A stretch of DNA of 64,000 nt from Azolla caroliniana (taxonomy: Eukaryota; Polypodiophyta). The stretch is taken from positions 20,708,001 through 20,772,000 of the forward strand of contig JBHGNT010000008.1 of the NCBI GenBank assembly GCA_043228905.1, in the 5' to 3' direction. The position numbers were made by a program, and so were the translations under genes. Shown here in pieces: positions 1-12,555 of the stretch. The notes below the pieces were generated by a model. That model was not told the DNA's origin and did not search any database. It saw only the letters and a program-made list of their open reading frames with translations. The number at the start of each line of letters is the position of its first letter. Position 1 is the first letter of the stretch.

Positions 1-680
1 TCCTCTTATATTGTGATGATATTTACAATACCTATTTCTTCAATCACCTCTCTCTTTCTCCAAACCACATTGATGATCACTTCAGGGAAGTCCATCCTAA
101 TTCCCAAGACTTGTTGAAGTGTCAACTCGATTTTGTTGTTGAAAATCCTAGACTCAAGCACCTTCTTTAGGTCAGTGCATGTTTCGATGTTAGAGGCAAG
201 TTTGAATATCATAGCAACCTTTTGCTTCCCTTTGTCTTCTCTCATCACCCCCACAACAACTCGTTCTGTTTCTCGTTATTTTTGTTCTCAAGACTTGGGT
301 CTTCTTGACGAACCCACTTCTTCAACTCTTCTTTGAACAATATAACAATTGACCAGATGCGCGATTCTGAAACCCAATATAACAATGTTTTTGAACACTT
401 GATACAACAATTCTTTGAGTCATCAAAGCTCATGGAAACCCCACTTGCGATGAAAATTGATCCTCTAGAACAACATCTTTGTCCACTCAATTAGTTGGTG
501 AAGGAAGCTACTAGTGACCTTTTGGTGGAGGAGATAATGAATACGTTGTCAAAGGAATCGACCCTTGCTAGTGGGTTAAAGAGGTTAGGGAAAATGGGCA
601 ATCATCAAGAAAAAGACGAAAGAAATGGCAAACACATCGCGCAAAAGACCAATTACTCAATCAAGAACCTATAATTGAAC
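1..680 (-). mobile_element. Degenerate Ty3-like gag-pol remnant
   Basis: On the minus strand, 254-6 reads as an open segment containing DLKKVLESRIF, ELTLQQVLGI and a VVWRKREV stretch. This resembles the linker between gag and protease in Ty3/gypsy polyproteins of non-seed plants. The sequence upstream on the minus strand (490-245) is interrupted by stops but continues the charged, Lys/Glu-rich character. No protease, RT or integrase motif and no LTR is visible, so this is only a fragment cut by the window edge. The family call rests on remembered motif style, not on a search. Chance AT-rich ORF is the alternative. Confidence 0.4.
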
Positions 681-2529
681 TCATTTAGTGGAAAACCCTT
701 TTTAAGGTTTACATCATGTTTACTATGTTTGTTATTGAAACCCTGTGGTTTATACTTTATTTGAACATTTGTATGACTTATGTGGAGGATAATTCAAAAA
801 TGACTAAGCATTGAAAGACTTTTGTTGTTTTGAAAATTATTGTTGTCTTGAAATAGTTTTGTTGCTTTGTGAGTGTGATTATGCTCCTTTTTTCTTTGTG
901 GACATAAATCAATTGCAACAAAGGTTGACGGTTCCACTCCAACTTTTGATGTTTTGTAGAATGAGATACTTCATATGTTTTCTTCCTTGATTACATAATA
1001 ATAAATAGTTTCTCTCAAGAGAGACGAAAAATATCATTTACCTTATTTCTTCCTAATTTTCAATAGTTTTTATTGGGAAAGTGTGTCTAGATTAGACGAC
1101 CACTATTAAAATTGTAATATTGCAATGCATACCCTAATCTCACAATTATGTTAATTTTTGTCTTAATGATTTCTTAAAGTCAAATATTAGGTGCATGATA
1201 ACTAACTTGAAAATGATCAAGTATGTAGAGTTAATGTGTCATGATAAAGTACGCAAAGTTGAAAACAAATTTACTAACCTTTTAGCAAGATTGAGGCGAA
1301 CATACATACATAAATGTATGTATGTATGTATATATATATATATATTGTGATTTGTGATTGAAGCTAACAAATTGAGATTCTAACAAGGATGGACATGTCT
1401 AGGATGATAAACAAGGCATTTTAAGTCTTCAAAAGTTAGGTGACAGAATGGCCACAACATATGTTGAATGTAAGACCATTGTTGAAGTGGTCAAATGTGA
1501 ACATCATATGAATGAACAATGAAAATGTACCCATAGGATTTTGTGTGATTTACTTTATGATTCACAAGTTGTCGTGCACTCTATGAAACTTATCACATAT
1601 ATGAGCCTTCCAAGGATGCATTACTTATATGAGTTGTTCAGAGCACTAGTATCATGGTTCATGGTTTCAACAAGATTCTGATAATGTTGCATAATGGGCT
1701 CTTCGTCAGACTTGAAACCCAAATGTGGTGTCACATCCTAGTATAGGTGTGCATCCTTTCCACCTTGATAATGTAGATGTTGTAGCATGCTATTCATTTA
1801 TAACAACGACAAAATGGTGGCCATATTAAAAAAGGGGCATTGGGATTAAGAAAGGGCAATATGTGGAAGAAATACAAAAAGTTAAGGTCAGCTTCATGAA
1901 AATATGTGAAGCAAAAATGAAACCCACATATTCTACACATAAGTAACAGTATTTTTTGTGAAGGTGAAATTAGAGAGGACAAAAAACAAGCATTTCCTCT
2001 TACGACTATTTTTTGTGGGTTGAAAGTTCTCCATTTGTAATACAAGCATCGACATATATGTTCATACATGCACTTTGAAAGTTCTCCATTTTTCATCATT
2101 GTCAAATTTCTATGGACTTGTTGCACTTTAGAGAAGGATTCAGTGAAAGAAGGTATTTTATATTGAAGGTTAAAAATGTAAGGGGCATCCTTCAAATTTT
2201 GGCAGTAATTGTGTTTCCTACTAACAAGTTGCAAACATTTTAAACCACCATTTTTTTTATGAATGAGGATTTCTTTTCCAAAGACAACATGAATATCACA
2301 AATAACATATTTTATAGACAGAGAGATGCATCTATATTTAGCATTTAGAAAGAAAGAGATGCACATCATATATGCCATAGAGTAAAGTTTAAGTGTGCCT
2401 TTGGTAGATTCTTATAGTGGGAGATTGAGGGAGAGGGGAGGGAAGGGATACTAGAAAAATCTCGAGAATATATGGCCAAACACACATCAGTTCCTCTATC
2501 AAAAAGAAATCAAGGGCGGGGGATTGGCC
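681..2529. other. Intergenic, no recognisable gene
   Basis: AT-rich sequence without a recognisable coding region. At about 1298-1346 there is a CATA/TGTA repeat running into (TA)n, which can fold as an imperfect palindrome. A 194-codon open frame on the minus strand (2378-1794) has no recognisable motif and I do not call it a gene. Confidence 0.5.
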
Positions 2530-3085
2530 GCTTAGTGCAATTATGCCAGGTGCAAGGCTTAATCAAGTGGGGAAATGTATGTTGGCTATCATGGTAGGCC
2601 CCAGTTGACAGATACGAGCATCAGGAGGAGGGGATGACTTTGGTGGTAAAAGCACAAGAGGTTTTTTTCTCCACCATCGACAATTTTCACTCAACTCCTA
2701 TCAATGTCAAATCTCAAGTTGTGTTGGAATTGGTCAGCCCAATAACTCTTTGGATTCTATGGAAACAACGATGTAAACGGGTCTTACCAAACCAAACTGC
2801 GCAGCCAATAGTATTAATGCAAGAGATATGGAGTGATGTTGTAGCCACTCTAAAGAGCCAATATGATGGCCTCAAGGGCGACTCCAATGGAGTTGAAAGA
2901 CAACGACTAGCCTTCATCCAACAATGGTCGTCGCTCCCCTTTATTGAGTCAGTGGGCATCCATATAAGATGGACCTATCACATCCCTACAGGGATTTGTA
3001 TAGAATAATCTCATCTGTAAAAAATTTATAACTAATGGGAGGAGTTTTTTGGGGGAAAAAAATAAAGAAATAAAGAAATAAAGGA
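2530..3085 (+). mobile_element. 5'-truncated L1-type LINE, 3' tail fragment
   Basis: An open frame at 2634-3008 encodes 124 aa with the pattern ITLWILWKQRC, then EIWSDVV, then QYDG. The same order (ITLWALWKYRW, EIWENLM, QYDN) occurs at the extreme C-terminus of the full LINE at 13.6-25.3 kb, downstream of its zinc-finger RT-associated motif. The stop is followed by about 45 nt of 3' UTR and an A-rich tail (about 3054-3083, AAATAAAG units). The upstream boundary near 2530 is a guess, since I could not find a target-site duplication. It belongs to the same broad L1 group but is diverged from the larger copy, so it is a separate old insertion. Confidence 0.6.
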
Positions 3086-6000
3086 CCCTTATATCACTTG
3101 ATCACAATAGACTAGTTGCATCAAATGACATTTAAAGAGATAAACAAACCATAATTGTATGTAGGTTGATCACCTGAGAAATGGTGTAGCTAGAACCTAG
3201 AAGGGCGACAAATAGAGCATTGAATAGTCCTACACTAGATTTGAGTCATCTTTTTCGCTTTTCATTAAGTCTACACTCAACACTACAAGCATCATTTTTA
3301 GCCCTATGGAAGGGGAATGTCATTTTGATCACCCTTTCCATAGGGAATAGAGATGGTAGCCTTTTATTCCATGTTATATCACTTGGAGTCTCATTGTTAT
3401 GTCCCTCACATCGTTGATCACAAACACATTAAGAAAGTACAATACATATTCTCCCAAGAAAACTACTTCCATTCGTTAAGGCAATGTACATAGTACAATA
3501 CATATTTGGATGCAAGGAGGGATACATCCATCAAAGATTTTATTTATTAAAATGTTGACAAACATTGAAATAATAGTCTAAATTCAAACTAGAAAAGAAA
3601 ACATTCCCCAAGTGTCAATAAGATGGAATGATACATAAATAAAAACAACGAGAAAATAGTTAAGATGCATTATCTATACATACGAGGAGAATGTTATAGC
3701 CCCCCATCCACCTGTGCTAGCATTGTGGCTAATGTTCTTTGTTTGCTATGTAATCCACGATGATCAGAACATTTGGAGTAGCTAATTGATTATGAAGATG
3801 ATGACAAGTTTACTCTACAATGAGCTTCTCTATGAGAAACAATGTACAACACATGAGATTGTCCAAAATATTGACTACAACTCTTTAACGTAGATCAATG
3901 TATGTGTCAATGCATTGAAAATGATATATTTAAGTGACCATATTAATATGTAGATGTTTAAGCCTCAATATATCCTCAAATTATTAAGTAAGAATGAAGT
4001 AAATGACCAGATTTCCAATCATCCCAATGTAAAATACATAAAACTTAAAAAATAGAATGTGAGTTTATCCTCTATTCCGCAAAAGCCTAACATTTCTTAT
4101 TATTTTCCATGTGCTTAATCCTCTAATCAATAAACAAGACATTTCTTAACTTTATTCCCAAATGTGTACTTGACCGTATCGTGTGATGCTTAGCATGAAA
4201 ATGAGCCTGATAAAGGGTGGATAATTTACTGGATGATGTGTGCATAAATAACATTGCCTAAAAAGTGTCCATTTTAAATATTGATTTCTTTTTCATAAAG
4301 TTGCATGAAATCATGGATGCTTAAGATGTATCATGTTAGGAAGTAAACATTTAAAAAAATTTGTTTAGATCAAGATATGCAACCTTGGTGGCACTATAGT
4401 TAAGGACAACTTGTGCATCATGAAAATACAATATTGTATGTGGAGAACATGCATATTTATAGAATTCTCACAAATCAACAAGCCCCAAATTAGCCAAGTC
4501 AAGACAAGATGAATAAGGAAATAGGAAGGTAAAGAGTTTATATTGGATACCTTGCAAGAAGGTTTTTTCATAAGATTTGAAATTTTTCTTTCTTTATATT
4601 GAGGGTCTTATGAAAATTTCAAGATATTTGAGAAAATTCTTCCATGGCCATATCAAACGTCCATGTTTTATCCCAATAGGCATTGTCGACCATCACACAT
4701 AGTTAGACACGAAATTTAGTGACCATTTTCGGGTGTGCACTTTGAACTAAGAATTGATAAAGTGTGGAGAGTTTACATCACATGTGCACCTCGAAGAGCT
4801 CCCTTGCAAATAATACCCAAACAAAGATTCTCTACCTTTCTTATACATAGAGAGAAGTAACAACAAATAAATTTGCATTGAATTTTAGCATTACAATTTA
4901 CAAGCGGTACATAGAAAGGATTCTATCAACATAAAAAGATAGATAGAAAGGATTCTATCAACTCAAATAAATAGACCTAAGAGTATTTATAACACAAATA
5001 AATAATCATAGAGCTTGACATAGAGAAAAAAATAAATGCAACAAATATTGTGTCTCGAATTTGATAACGCGACATTCTTAAACAATATATTAACTTTGCG
5101 CTAGAGTAACACCAACTAAACATCAACTAGCTAAAATTGTTTAAGGCACCAACATTTACATACAAAAAAAACAGGACAACTCATTATGAAAGAATTGACC
5201 AATGCACGGTTTGCCACGAATGCGTTTCTATGTTCCTCGTGTAGTTCCCCTTGATTATGCCATTAGAAATGGTGCCCACATATAAGCAATGGTTGTACCA
5301 CATTGGCTTGGCAAACCATAAATGTCTTTGGCCATTTTTCCCATCTCACCAATGTATTCACCACACAACACAAGATCTCCCTCGCATGTAAACGTCTCTA
5401 ACAAGCACCTACATAATCACATGAAATTATTCCCAACTCCTCTACAACCCCGAATCTCTCTTTTACCAAGTTTATGGTAAAGTGATTCCACACATGTATG
5501 TTTCTTCTGTTACTTTTAATCATTCAACGTATCAATTGTTGATGTTGGTTGGTTAGTTCACATTAGTTGAACTCCACCTAAGGGTGTGGTAATTGCATAT
5601 ACTTTGTTTCTAATGAAGGGTCATTGAAGCCTAGGGCATCAATATTGAGAGTATAAATGAGGGGCAGACACAAACTGCAAAACCAAACCTCAACAAAAGC
5701 ATTGATAACCAAACTATCATATCATTTGGGTTGTTGCCTTCATTATTGTACACTTCATGGGCTTCAACCTTTATTGTGGGCCACAACCTCAATAGATCCC
5801 CCCATATTGACTACATATGATTATAAATAACCTACCAACATATTTGCATGGCTCATGGCTAATGTAGCAAAGGCAAATAGAATAATGTACAATGTGTATG
5901 TAACAAATGTCAAGAAATGGTGGGGCTAGAGACGTCTTACACTCAAATTGGGTGTAATACATGTAATTGACACAAGAATGTTCCATGACATGATGCTTGT

Positions 6001-9000
6001 ATAAATGAAAAATGGCCATCTTTGTTAGGAAATGTCAAGCAATATGCCTACAATAAAGGGAAACATTTAGCTTGGAATGATTCTTTTTATTGTGCTAACA
6101 AAGTGGATCAAGGGTATTCTCCAAGTCCAAATTTCTAATTTTATCAATTCATCAAAGGAGGATAATATTAAGGAAGAATGAGAGGCTTGCAAAGACCCAA
6201 AATGGGAGAAGGAAAAGTAGTTTCAATGAGTAGTGTGGAGTTTATTTAAGCTAAGGCTACACTATTGATATGTGGTGTAAATAATTAACATTAATTCATG
6301 TTAAACACACAAGTCATTGTAGTCACATTAACTATACATGCCATAACCAATCGATTGATTATCTATACCATGTAACCTTCCAAAAAAATCAAGTCCAAAA
6401 ATGATAGCAAGAAAATAGATGATGAAACTACTTTATGCTTCCACATGTCATCATAATATTCCCATAATGTTAGTTGTATATTGAAAGAGATTAATTTCCT
6501 TAATGTTGATAAGTTTGTTATGCGAGTCAATAGGAAAAATCTAGGTTTGGTCAACACGTCTTTAACTTGTGGGGATAACTATGAAATCATTATTTGATAC
6601 ATCTATAGTGATGAAAAAGTGTGCAAGAGTGTGAACATTTTACCCATCCAAACCTTTATGAGTGGCAACAGTTGACGAGTGGAAATATAATGACTCTACA
6701 AAGTGAACTCTAGAGAAGGATGACATCAACATGAGAAAGTTTGATGGGTAGTAAATACGATTTAAACAAACACACAACTTATCGGAAGTTAAATGGAAGG
6801 ATGAGAAAGAGGGAAGTGAAAGTTTACATGTTGAACCTATGTAAGTTGGGAGGTCGTTATTAACACTAACTATGATATGTATATGCTCTTGAGGATTGAT
6901 TCAATATCATTTCATGAGCAAGTGATTCAATAATAAGCATAAACAAGCATCATTCTAATTAATTAAAAATTAACTCACAAGATCGTTGACAAAATTCCTT
7001 TATTCATTTCAAATTGAATAAAGCGTAATTAGTGAGTTGTGTGTTAGGGGATATTATTAAAAGCCTAATTTTGGTATTTATAGAGAGATCAAGAAAGTTA
7101 TTGACATTGTTTACTAAGGATACTATACCATCACTCTACACACACTTTGATAGCTCATGTATTTCAAAGTTTTCATTTCAATTAACAGCTACATCTGAGA
7201 TACATGCAAGCATTTCCATCAGGCAAATATATCTCAAGCCTATCAATCTTATTATGGTTGATTTAATGGCTCACTATTTCATTGGCCTACGCGAAGTTGT
7301 AGCAACGTGTATCTTAAGCCTACCAATTTGATTGGCGTTGACTTCGTGACTTATTATTTCGTTGGCATGCCTCAAAGTTTGTAGCAACTTTAAAAAGAAC
7401 ATGTCCATGTAGTTTCATTTGTAAATAAATGTAAAAAACTACCACATGTTCTACACTAATAGAGAACCCTTTCCTATCAAGATTCAAATACTTGACGGTC
7501 AAATTAGAAAAGTCTGAATTAAAATTTCTCATCATGGTTGTAGGCAATGTGTATGATTCACAATAATGTGTCTGAATCCGCAATCATGAACACCAATTTT
7601 GATTCATTCCACTTTGAACCATTGAGTGTCCTTCTTATATCAACCATTTATGAGTTTGTAAGCATTTATGGCATAATTTAACACAAACGAATAAGTATAT
7701 GTACATATGAGAGAGAGGGATGAGGTGAAATGGAGAGGTTGATACACCAATGTGGAATGCCAAAAAAATAAAAAAGAAAGAGACCATTTTAGACAAGATT
7801 TGGAAAATTTCAATCAACATGAGAAGATGTTTCTACCTCTTCAAGTATAATAGGGAAAATAGCAAAAGTCAATGCTTATATTTTCAAAATATTAGCAAAA
7901 TGGATTTATCTATGGATAGTCTTAATTATCTATACCAATATAATATAGAGCAACATATGAGCTTCCAAGGGTTCATGTCCAAAATGTGAAACTCCATGAT
8001 TGAATGCAAATGTCTCATTGCAAGGCATTGGTTTGGACTTCAAGCTTTTAAGACGAATGCCAAGAAGGTGGGAAGTTGTAATTCTAATCATTGCCTCAAA
8101 CTTGACATGGTCACTTTAACAATCATTTACATACAGATCCCGAAGTTATATTATTTAATGGTAGGTCTTTGCTATGGAGAGTATAACATTTTCATATACA
8201 TTGGCACAATAAGAAACTCATAATGTGAAGTTTGAACAAAGAAAAAGTAAATAATCCCGTGAGATTACATATATGTACTAACTTCTAGCACATGAACCGA
8301 CATTGAAATTTTCATTTCCCGTGAAGCATTTGTCTTGGCCTACTTTCCACCAATCTAAAATGAATTTGATTTGAGATTTGGTTCCAAATGCATTATTACA
8401 TATGGGATTGCCTCCTCTACAAAAATTATTTGAGAGTTTATATAAGTATGGCGTCTGATAGCACATAATTGAGTGTAGTACAACTAGATGCACATTGCTT
8501 ATTCCAAGTACGGTGTAGTGCATATTTGCAATGTTAGAACCATAGTATGAACCATACGTACCATATGTGCATTCACATTCGAGTATATTTTGATCATATT
8601 AGTACGGTAAACACCCTCGAAGTATGGTAAATACCACACTTTTGTATTCATTATTTACTATGAGGTAAAACGTTTTGTATGGTAAAAAGGTGAGTTTTTT
8701 TTTTTTAAATGTTAAAATAAAAACATAAGTATGTTTTCATAACATACACATTCATTTGCAAACGTATGAAAATGAATGTTTGAGCAGAATAATGGGAATA
8801 TTGTGTTCTATGTTTGGAATTATTTCTTTGCATAGTGAGTGGCAAATGACGTGCAACAATTGTTTAGAAATTGATTTTACATCCTTAGATATATGGGCAA
8901 CCATGGTCAACAATCCAAGTTTCCAAACGATGAATAACCATTCCCATGCGTTGCAACTTTGTATATGTAGATGTGTCTAAATGGTTGCCTGCATGTGAGT

Positions 9001-9998
9001 ACAATTATTGTTTTCTGATATTGGTACCATGTAATTGGAGACAATCATGTGTTATACTATGGTTGAATAATTGACATTCTCGAGGCCAATTTCTCAAGCA
9101 ATTCTAAAATACACAAATAAGGTCTTATAATCAATGTCATTTCAATGTTCAAAGTTGGCCTTTTGAATGTACATTGTTGATATGAAAGAAAGGGTGTGTG
9201 TGTGTGCGCGCGCATGCGAATGCCTGTGTGGAAGTACATGAATGCATGAATGCATGCATGCAATGATGCACATCTATGCTTGTATGCAAATGAATGCAAG
9301 ATGTGTTGGATGCCTATGCCATCTAGCTGTGTATTGGTAAATCAAATAACATCTTAGGAAAATCAAGACATTAGGGCATGGCAACGATATTGCGACAACT
9401 CAAGCTTGAATGCCGTTGGAATATTGAAAGAGTCACATTTGGGAATATGTGAGGAGGGTTTGGCAAATTGAGGGACGTGTGTATACATAGAGCAATAGAG
9501 TAATTGTTATTCCCAAGGTAATGGTTAAGCAACGTAGGTGATGTCATTAGTGACACGTGTTAAGGCTTGGATAACGAGGGAGAGATATATATGATGTCGA
9601 GATCGACATAGTGTAGGTGTAGGGGAGATGTATGTGTAAAAGAGACAAAGGGAGATTTGAATGTGAATGAGGTGGGATTTGACAATGAGTAGGGAGTTGA
9701 ATAATGTGATAGGAGAAAGTTGAAAAGGCCATCATTAATAGGGGTTTAGGTCTAAAGTGGTAGAGCAAGTTGCAAGGTGGGTGGCTGAGGTGCCCATAAG
9801 GCCCACGTGCTTAAAGACTGTGACAAAAAAGGGTATCTTCAAAGGGTACTTCAAAGGCTAATCATTCTATGGAAGGGTTCACACACGCACACACACGCAC
9901 ATGTAAGCAAATTTTAGCTCCTTTACCTTCAACTTTATTTAGCATTGGTGAGGAGACCTCTTCATATTTCGAAATGTATCGACACTTCTAACCTCTCT

Positions 9999-10001
<3 letters not shown>
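3086..10001. other. Gene-poor AT-rich intergenic region
   Basis: About 7 kb with only short open frames, none with a recognisable domain. Visible structure is limited to an 80-bp direct duplication (7231-7391), a (GT)n-(GC)n alternating purine-pyrimidine run with ATGC repeats around 9195-9265, CA-rich DNA at about 9883-9902, and a CACGTG hexamer at 9804-9809 about 0.8 kb upstream of the AHL start codon. I see no tRNA or other RNA gene. Confidence 0.5.
7231..7391. repeat. Two-copy direct repeat, 80-bp period
   Basis: Copy 1 starts ATCTCAAGCCTATCAAT at 7231 and copy 2 starts ATCTTAAGCCTACCAAT at 7311. Both end in GTAGCAAC followed by T-rich sequence. The copies are clearly diverged, so the duplication is old. 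Confidence 0.7.
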
Positions 10002-10032
<31 letters not shown>

Positions 10033-10608
10033 GTCTAGGACAAGAATTAGACAATTCGTTCTACAAATCCATCAACAAACATATCAGAGCCCCCATCTTT
10101 GGAAAGCATCGAGAGAGGACGTAGTTGTGTGAGTAGTTTCGACTTCCTCAAACCCAGAAGAATCGTCACGAAATCAAGAATCGTGATCCCATAACACAAG
10201 GTTTAAAGACATCTCGACTAACTCCGACTTTGATCTCGCCGTCTCGTTGGGGCTTGCTTCCCTTTCTTGTCTATCTTTACTGTGGCTTTTCTTATTTTGG
10301 TTCGGTTTTCATTTCTCGAACACGGAGAGTGAGCAAGCCATAAGAGAGAGTCTAGTATCGTTCAAAGTGTTCGTTCCGATAGGGGGGGGCATTATCACGC
10401 TAGGTAGCGTCTTTGGACATCTGAGTAAATAATAAGACCCACCTTTCTTTCTTTCTTTCTTTCTAGTGAGAACCAATCCATACATCCATCTCTCATAAGA
10501 AGCCTTTGGGGTAGAAACATCTACATAAGATTTTTTTAGTATTATCCACTTCTCATTCTCCCTATCTCTCCAAAGCAAAAAGAAGAAGAAGAAGAAGAAG
10601 AAGAAGAA
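10002..10608. repeat. CT tract and GAA tract in the AHL leader
   Basis: A pure (CT)n run at 10002-10029 and an (AGA)n run at about 10580-10608 lie directly upstream of the AHL start codon at 10642. CT-rich and GA-rich runs are common in plant core promoters and leaders, so they probably mark the promoter/5' UTR. A short upstream open frame (10247-10432) is within the likely leader and has no recognisable product. Confidence 0.55.
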
Positions 10609-10641
10609 AGAGAGAAATTTTTATTATTAGTACATAGATAG

Positions 10642-11922
10642 ATGCCTGTCTCCACCATGCCCATGTTGAGGGCTCCTCCTGCTTCTTCAATTTCGCCGCT
10701 AGGTGTGGCGGCGGCGGCGGCGGCGGGGAAGCCCGGGCCTCCGGGAGATGTCCGCCCGGACGAAAGCACGAGCGGCGGCCAAACCAGCAGCGGCGGCGGG
10801 AAGAAGAGGTCCCATGACCATGACCATGACCATGACCACCACCATCATCATCCCTACCCCTCTAGCCATAGCCATAGCCATAGCCATAGCCATGGGCATG
10901 CTGCTGAAGAATCCGATCCCGATCCGTCGAGAAGCCATGGCCATGGCCATGAGATGACCACCACCGGCGGCGGCCTCCACCACATCCGGCGGCCACGCGG
11001 CCGGCCGCTAGGCTCCAAGAACAAGCCGAAGCCGCCGGTGATCATCAGCAAGGACTGCGCCTCGGCCCTGCGGGCGCACGTGCTGGAGGTGCCGGCCACG
11101 TGCGACGTGGTGGCCTGCGTGGCGGGCTTCGCACGTGCGCGCCGCCGCGGGCTGTGCATCCTCTCGGGGAGCGGCGCGGTGACCAACGTGACGCTCAGGC
11201 AGCCGTCGGGGTCAGGGTCAGCGTCAGGGTCAACGGTGACGTTGAGGGGCTGCTTCGAGATACTGTCCATGACGGGGGCCTTCCTGCCGTCGTCGTCGTC
11301 AGATTTGACGGCGGATTTGACGGCGGGGATGACGCGATTGACGGTGTATCTGGCCGGCGGCCAGGGGAACGTGGTGGGGGGCAGTGTGGTGGGGAGCCTG
11401 GTGGCCGCGGCGCCCGTCGTGGTCATCGCCTCCTCCTTCCTCGACGCGTCTTACGAGCATCTGCCGCTACAACATGAGGAGGAGGAGTTGGAGGAGGCGG
11501 ACAATATTGCTGCGGTGGACGACGACGATGCGGACAATAATAATGCGGTGGTCGACACGGTCCCGGGCCCCGTGTCCGAACTCCACAGGCGGCCCACGGA
11601 GCCCCACAACCACAACATTCCCAATGATCCCATCCATGAAAGTGTCACCCACAACCATGACCAAGACCACCATCTTAGGCATCATCATCATCATCACCAT
11701 AGCAATGGGCTTGGTGGTGACACCTCCTCCTCTTCTCTCATCCAACACCAACACCAACACCAACCAACACCTCCTTTGAACCTCAACACCATGGCTATTA
11801 TGTACAACCACAATTTGCCCCCCAACCTCCTCCTCTCCAACCAATCTCACCCCCACCACACTACCCTACCCCAAGAGGTCTACCCTCCTTGGTCCATTCA
11901 TCCCCCACGCCTCTCGTTCTAA
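10642..11922 (+). CDS. AT-hook motif nuclear-localized (AHL) protein
   Basis: Single-exon gene for 426 aa. AHL proteins bind AT-rich DNA in the nucleus through the AT-hook and assemble through the PPC (DUF296) domain to modulate transcription. The AT-hook is near residues 116-132 (core R-G-R-P at 119-122, followed by GSKNKPKPP, the type-I form). The PPC domain spans about 134-270, with [11 protein letters not shown] near 170 and the conserved stretch ending [11 protein letters not shown] near 246-256. Type-I hook plus no intron fits clade A. Odd points: two long His-rich tracts (about 57-88, alternating HD/HS units, and about 320-355), an acidic stretch near 278-298, and GCFEIL at 203-208 where most family members have GRFEIL. 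The coding region is much more GC-rich than its surroundings. The start is the first ATG of the frame. Confidence 0.9.
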   Translation: MPVSTMPMLRAPPASSISPLGVAAAAAAGKPGPPGDVRPDESTSGGQTSSGGGKKRSHDHDHDHDHHHHHPYPSSHSHSHSHSHGHAAEESDPDPSRSHGHGHEMTTTGGGLHHIRRPRGRPLGSKNKPKPPVIISKDCASALRAHVLEVPATCDVVACVAGFARARRRGLCILSGSGAVTNVTLRQPSGSGSASGSTVTLRGCFEILSMTGAFLPSSSSDLTADLTAGMTRLTVYLAGGQGNVVGGSVVGSLVAAAPVVVIASSFLDASYEHLPLQHEEEELEEADNIAAVDDDDADNNNAVVDTVPGPVSELHRRPTEPHNHNIPNDPIHESVTHNHDQDHHLRHHHHHHHSNGLGGDTSSSSLIQHQHQHQPTPPLNLNTMAIMYNHNLPPNLLLSNQSHPHHTTLPQEVYPPWSIHPPRLSF

Positions 11923-11986
11923 GCGGCCCGCCTTGTCTTGTCTTGTCGGGCACCCTTTGTTCAATGTCATGATAGACAAGATACCC

Positions 11987-12112
11987 TTTGTCGGAGTCGT
12001 GCTAGACATTGGTATCATCCTATCTACCCTTGTCGGAGTCGTGCTAGACATTGGTATCATCCTATCTACCCTTGTCCAGGTCGTGCTAGACATTGGTATC
12101 ATCCTGTCGATC
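11987..12112. repeat. 42-bp tandem repeat, three copies
   Basis: Copies start at 11987, 12029 and 12071, each built on GTGCTAGACATTGGTATCAT. Copies 1 and 2 are nearly identical and copy 3 has several changes. The array starts about 65 bp after the AHL stop codon, so it probably lies in that gene's 3' UTR or just beyond. The unit length is a multiple of three and a frame stays open through it, but that frame follows the AHL stop and has no known product. Confidence 0.9.
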
Positions 12113-12526
12113 CTTGTCTCATCATATAAGATCATCTTCAATGCCCCACGCCCGTCCCCCATCACATCATCCTATATTTGATCCGAACTTATCTATCTAC
12201 TCTTCGAGATCTCGCGAGAATCACATATATCTTTCTTTACTTATTTACCCCAAGGTGACGTAGCATCATCGCCCCCCCCCTCTTGGTTCCTTTCACACAT
12301 CGGCTTCGACGCCATTTCAACACAACTTACATATATTTGTTCCACTCCTACCAACATTCGGGGGTAACTCTTGATGTTGCTCCAAACCAACCAACTTTGA
12401 TATTTATTACCGGGCTTTTCTCGGCCCCACTCGCCCATATGGTTCATTTACATCGGCATGACAAATTAGCATGAGAACTTAACAATTCAATTTCGGTGTG
12501 CTTCAAAAAAATTTGCACAGTGTAGG

Positions 12527-12555
12527 CTAAACCCTAAACCCTAAACCCTAAACCC
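12527..12555. repeat. Short interstitial telomere-like repeat
   Basis: Four perfect units of the plant telomere heptamer (CTAAACC/TTTAGGG type). Four units are far too few for a telomere, so this is an interstitial motif or a telo-box cluster. Confidence 0.85.

Noticed and set aside
1794-2378. 194-codon minus-strand open frame
   Set aside because: No recognisable domain, AT-rich amino acid make-up and no splice or promoter support. Treated as chance.
5260-5480. Minus-strand broken reading with GEMGKMAKDIYGLPSQCG
   Set aside because: Looked possibly coding but matches no family I know and has stops nearby.
10699-11859. Several frames overlapping the AHL gene on both strands
   Set aside because: They arise from GC-rich codon bias and His/Ala repeats. 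Only the 426-aa frame has domains.
12527-12555. Chromosome end
   Set aside because: Only four heptamers, with genes on both sides.
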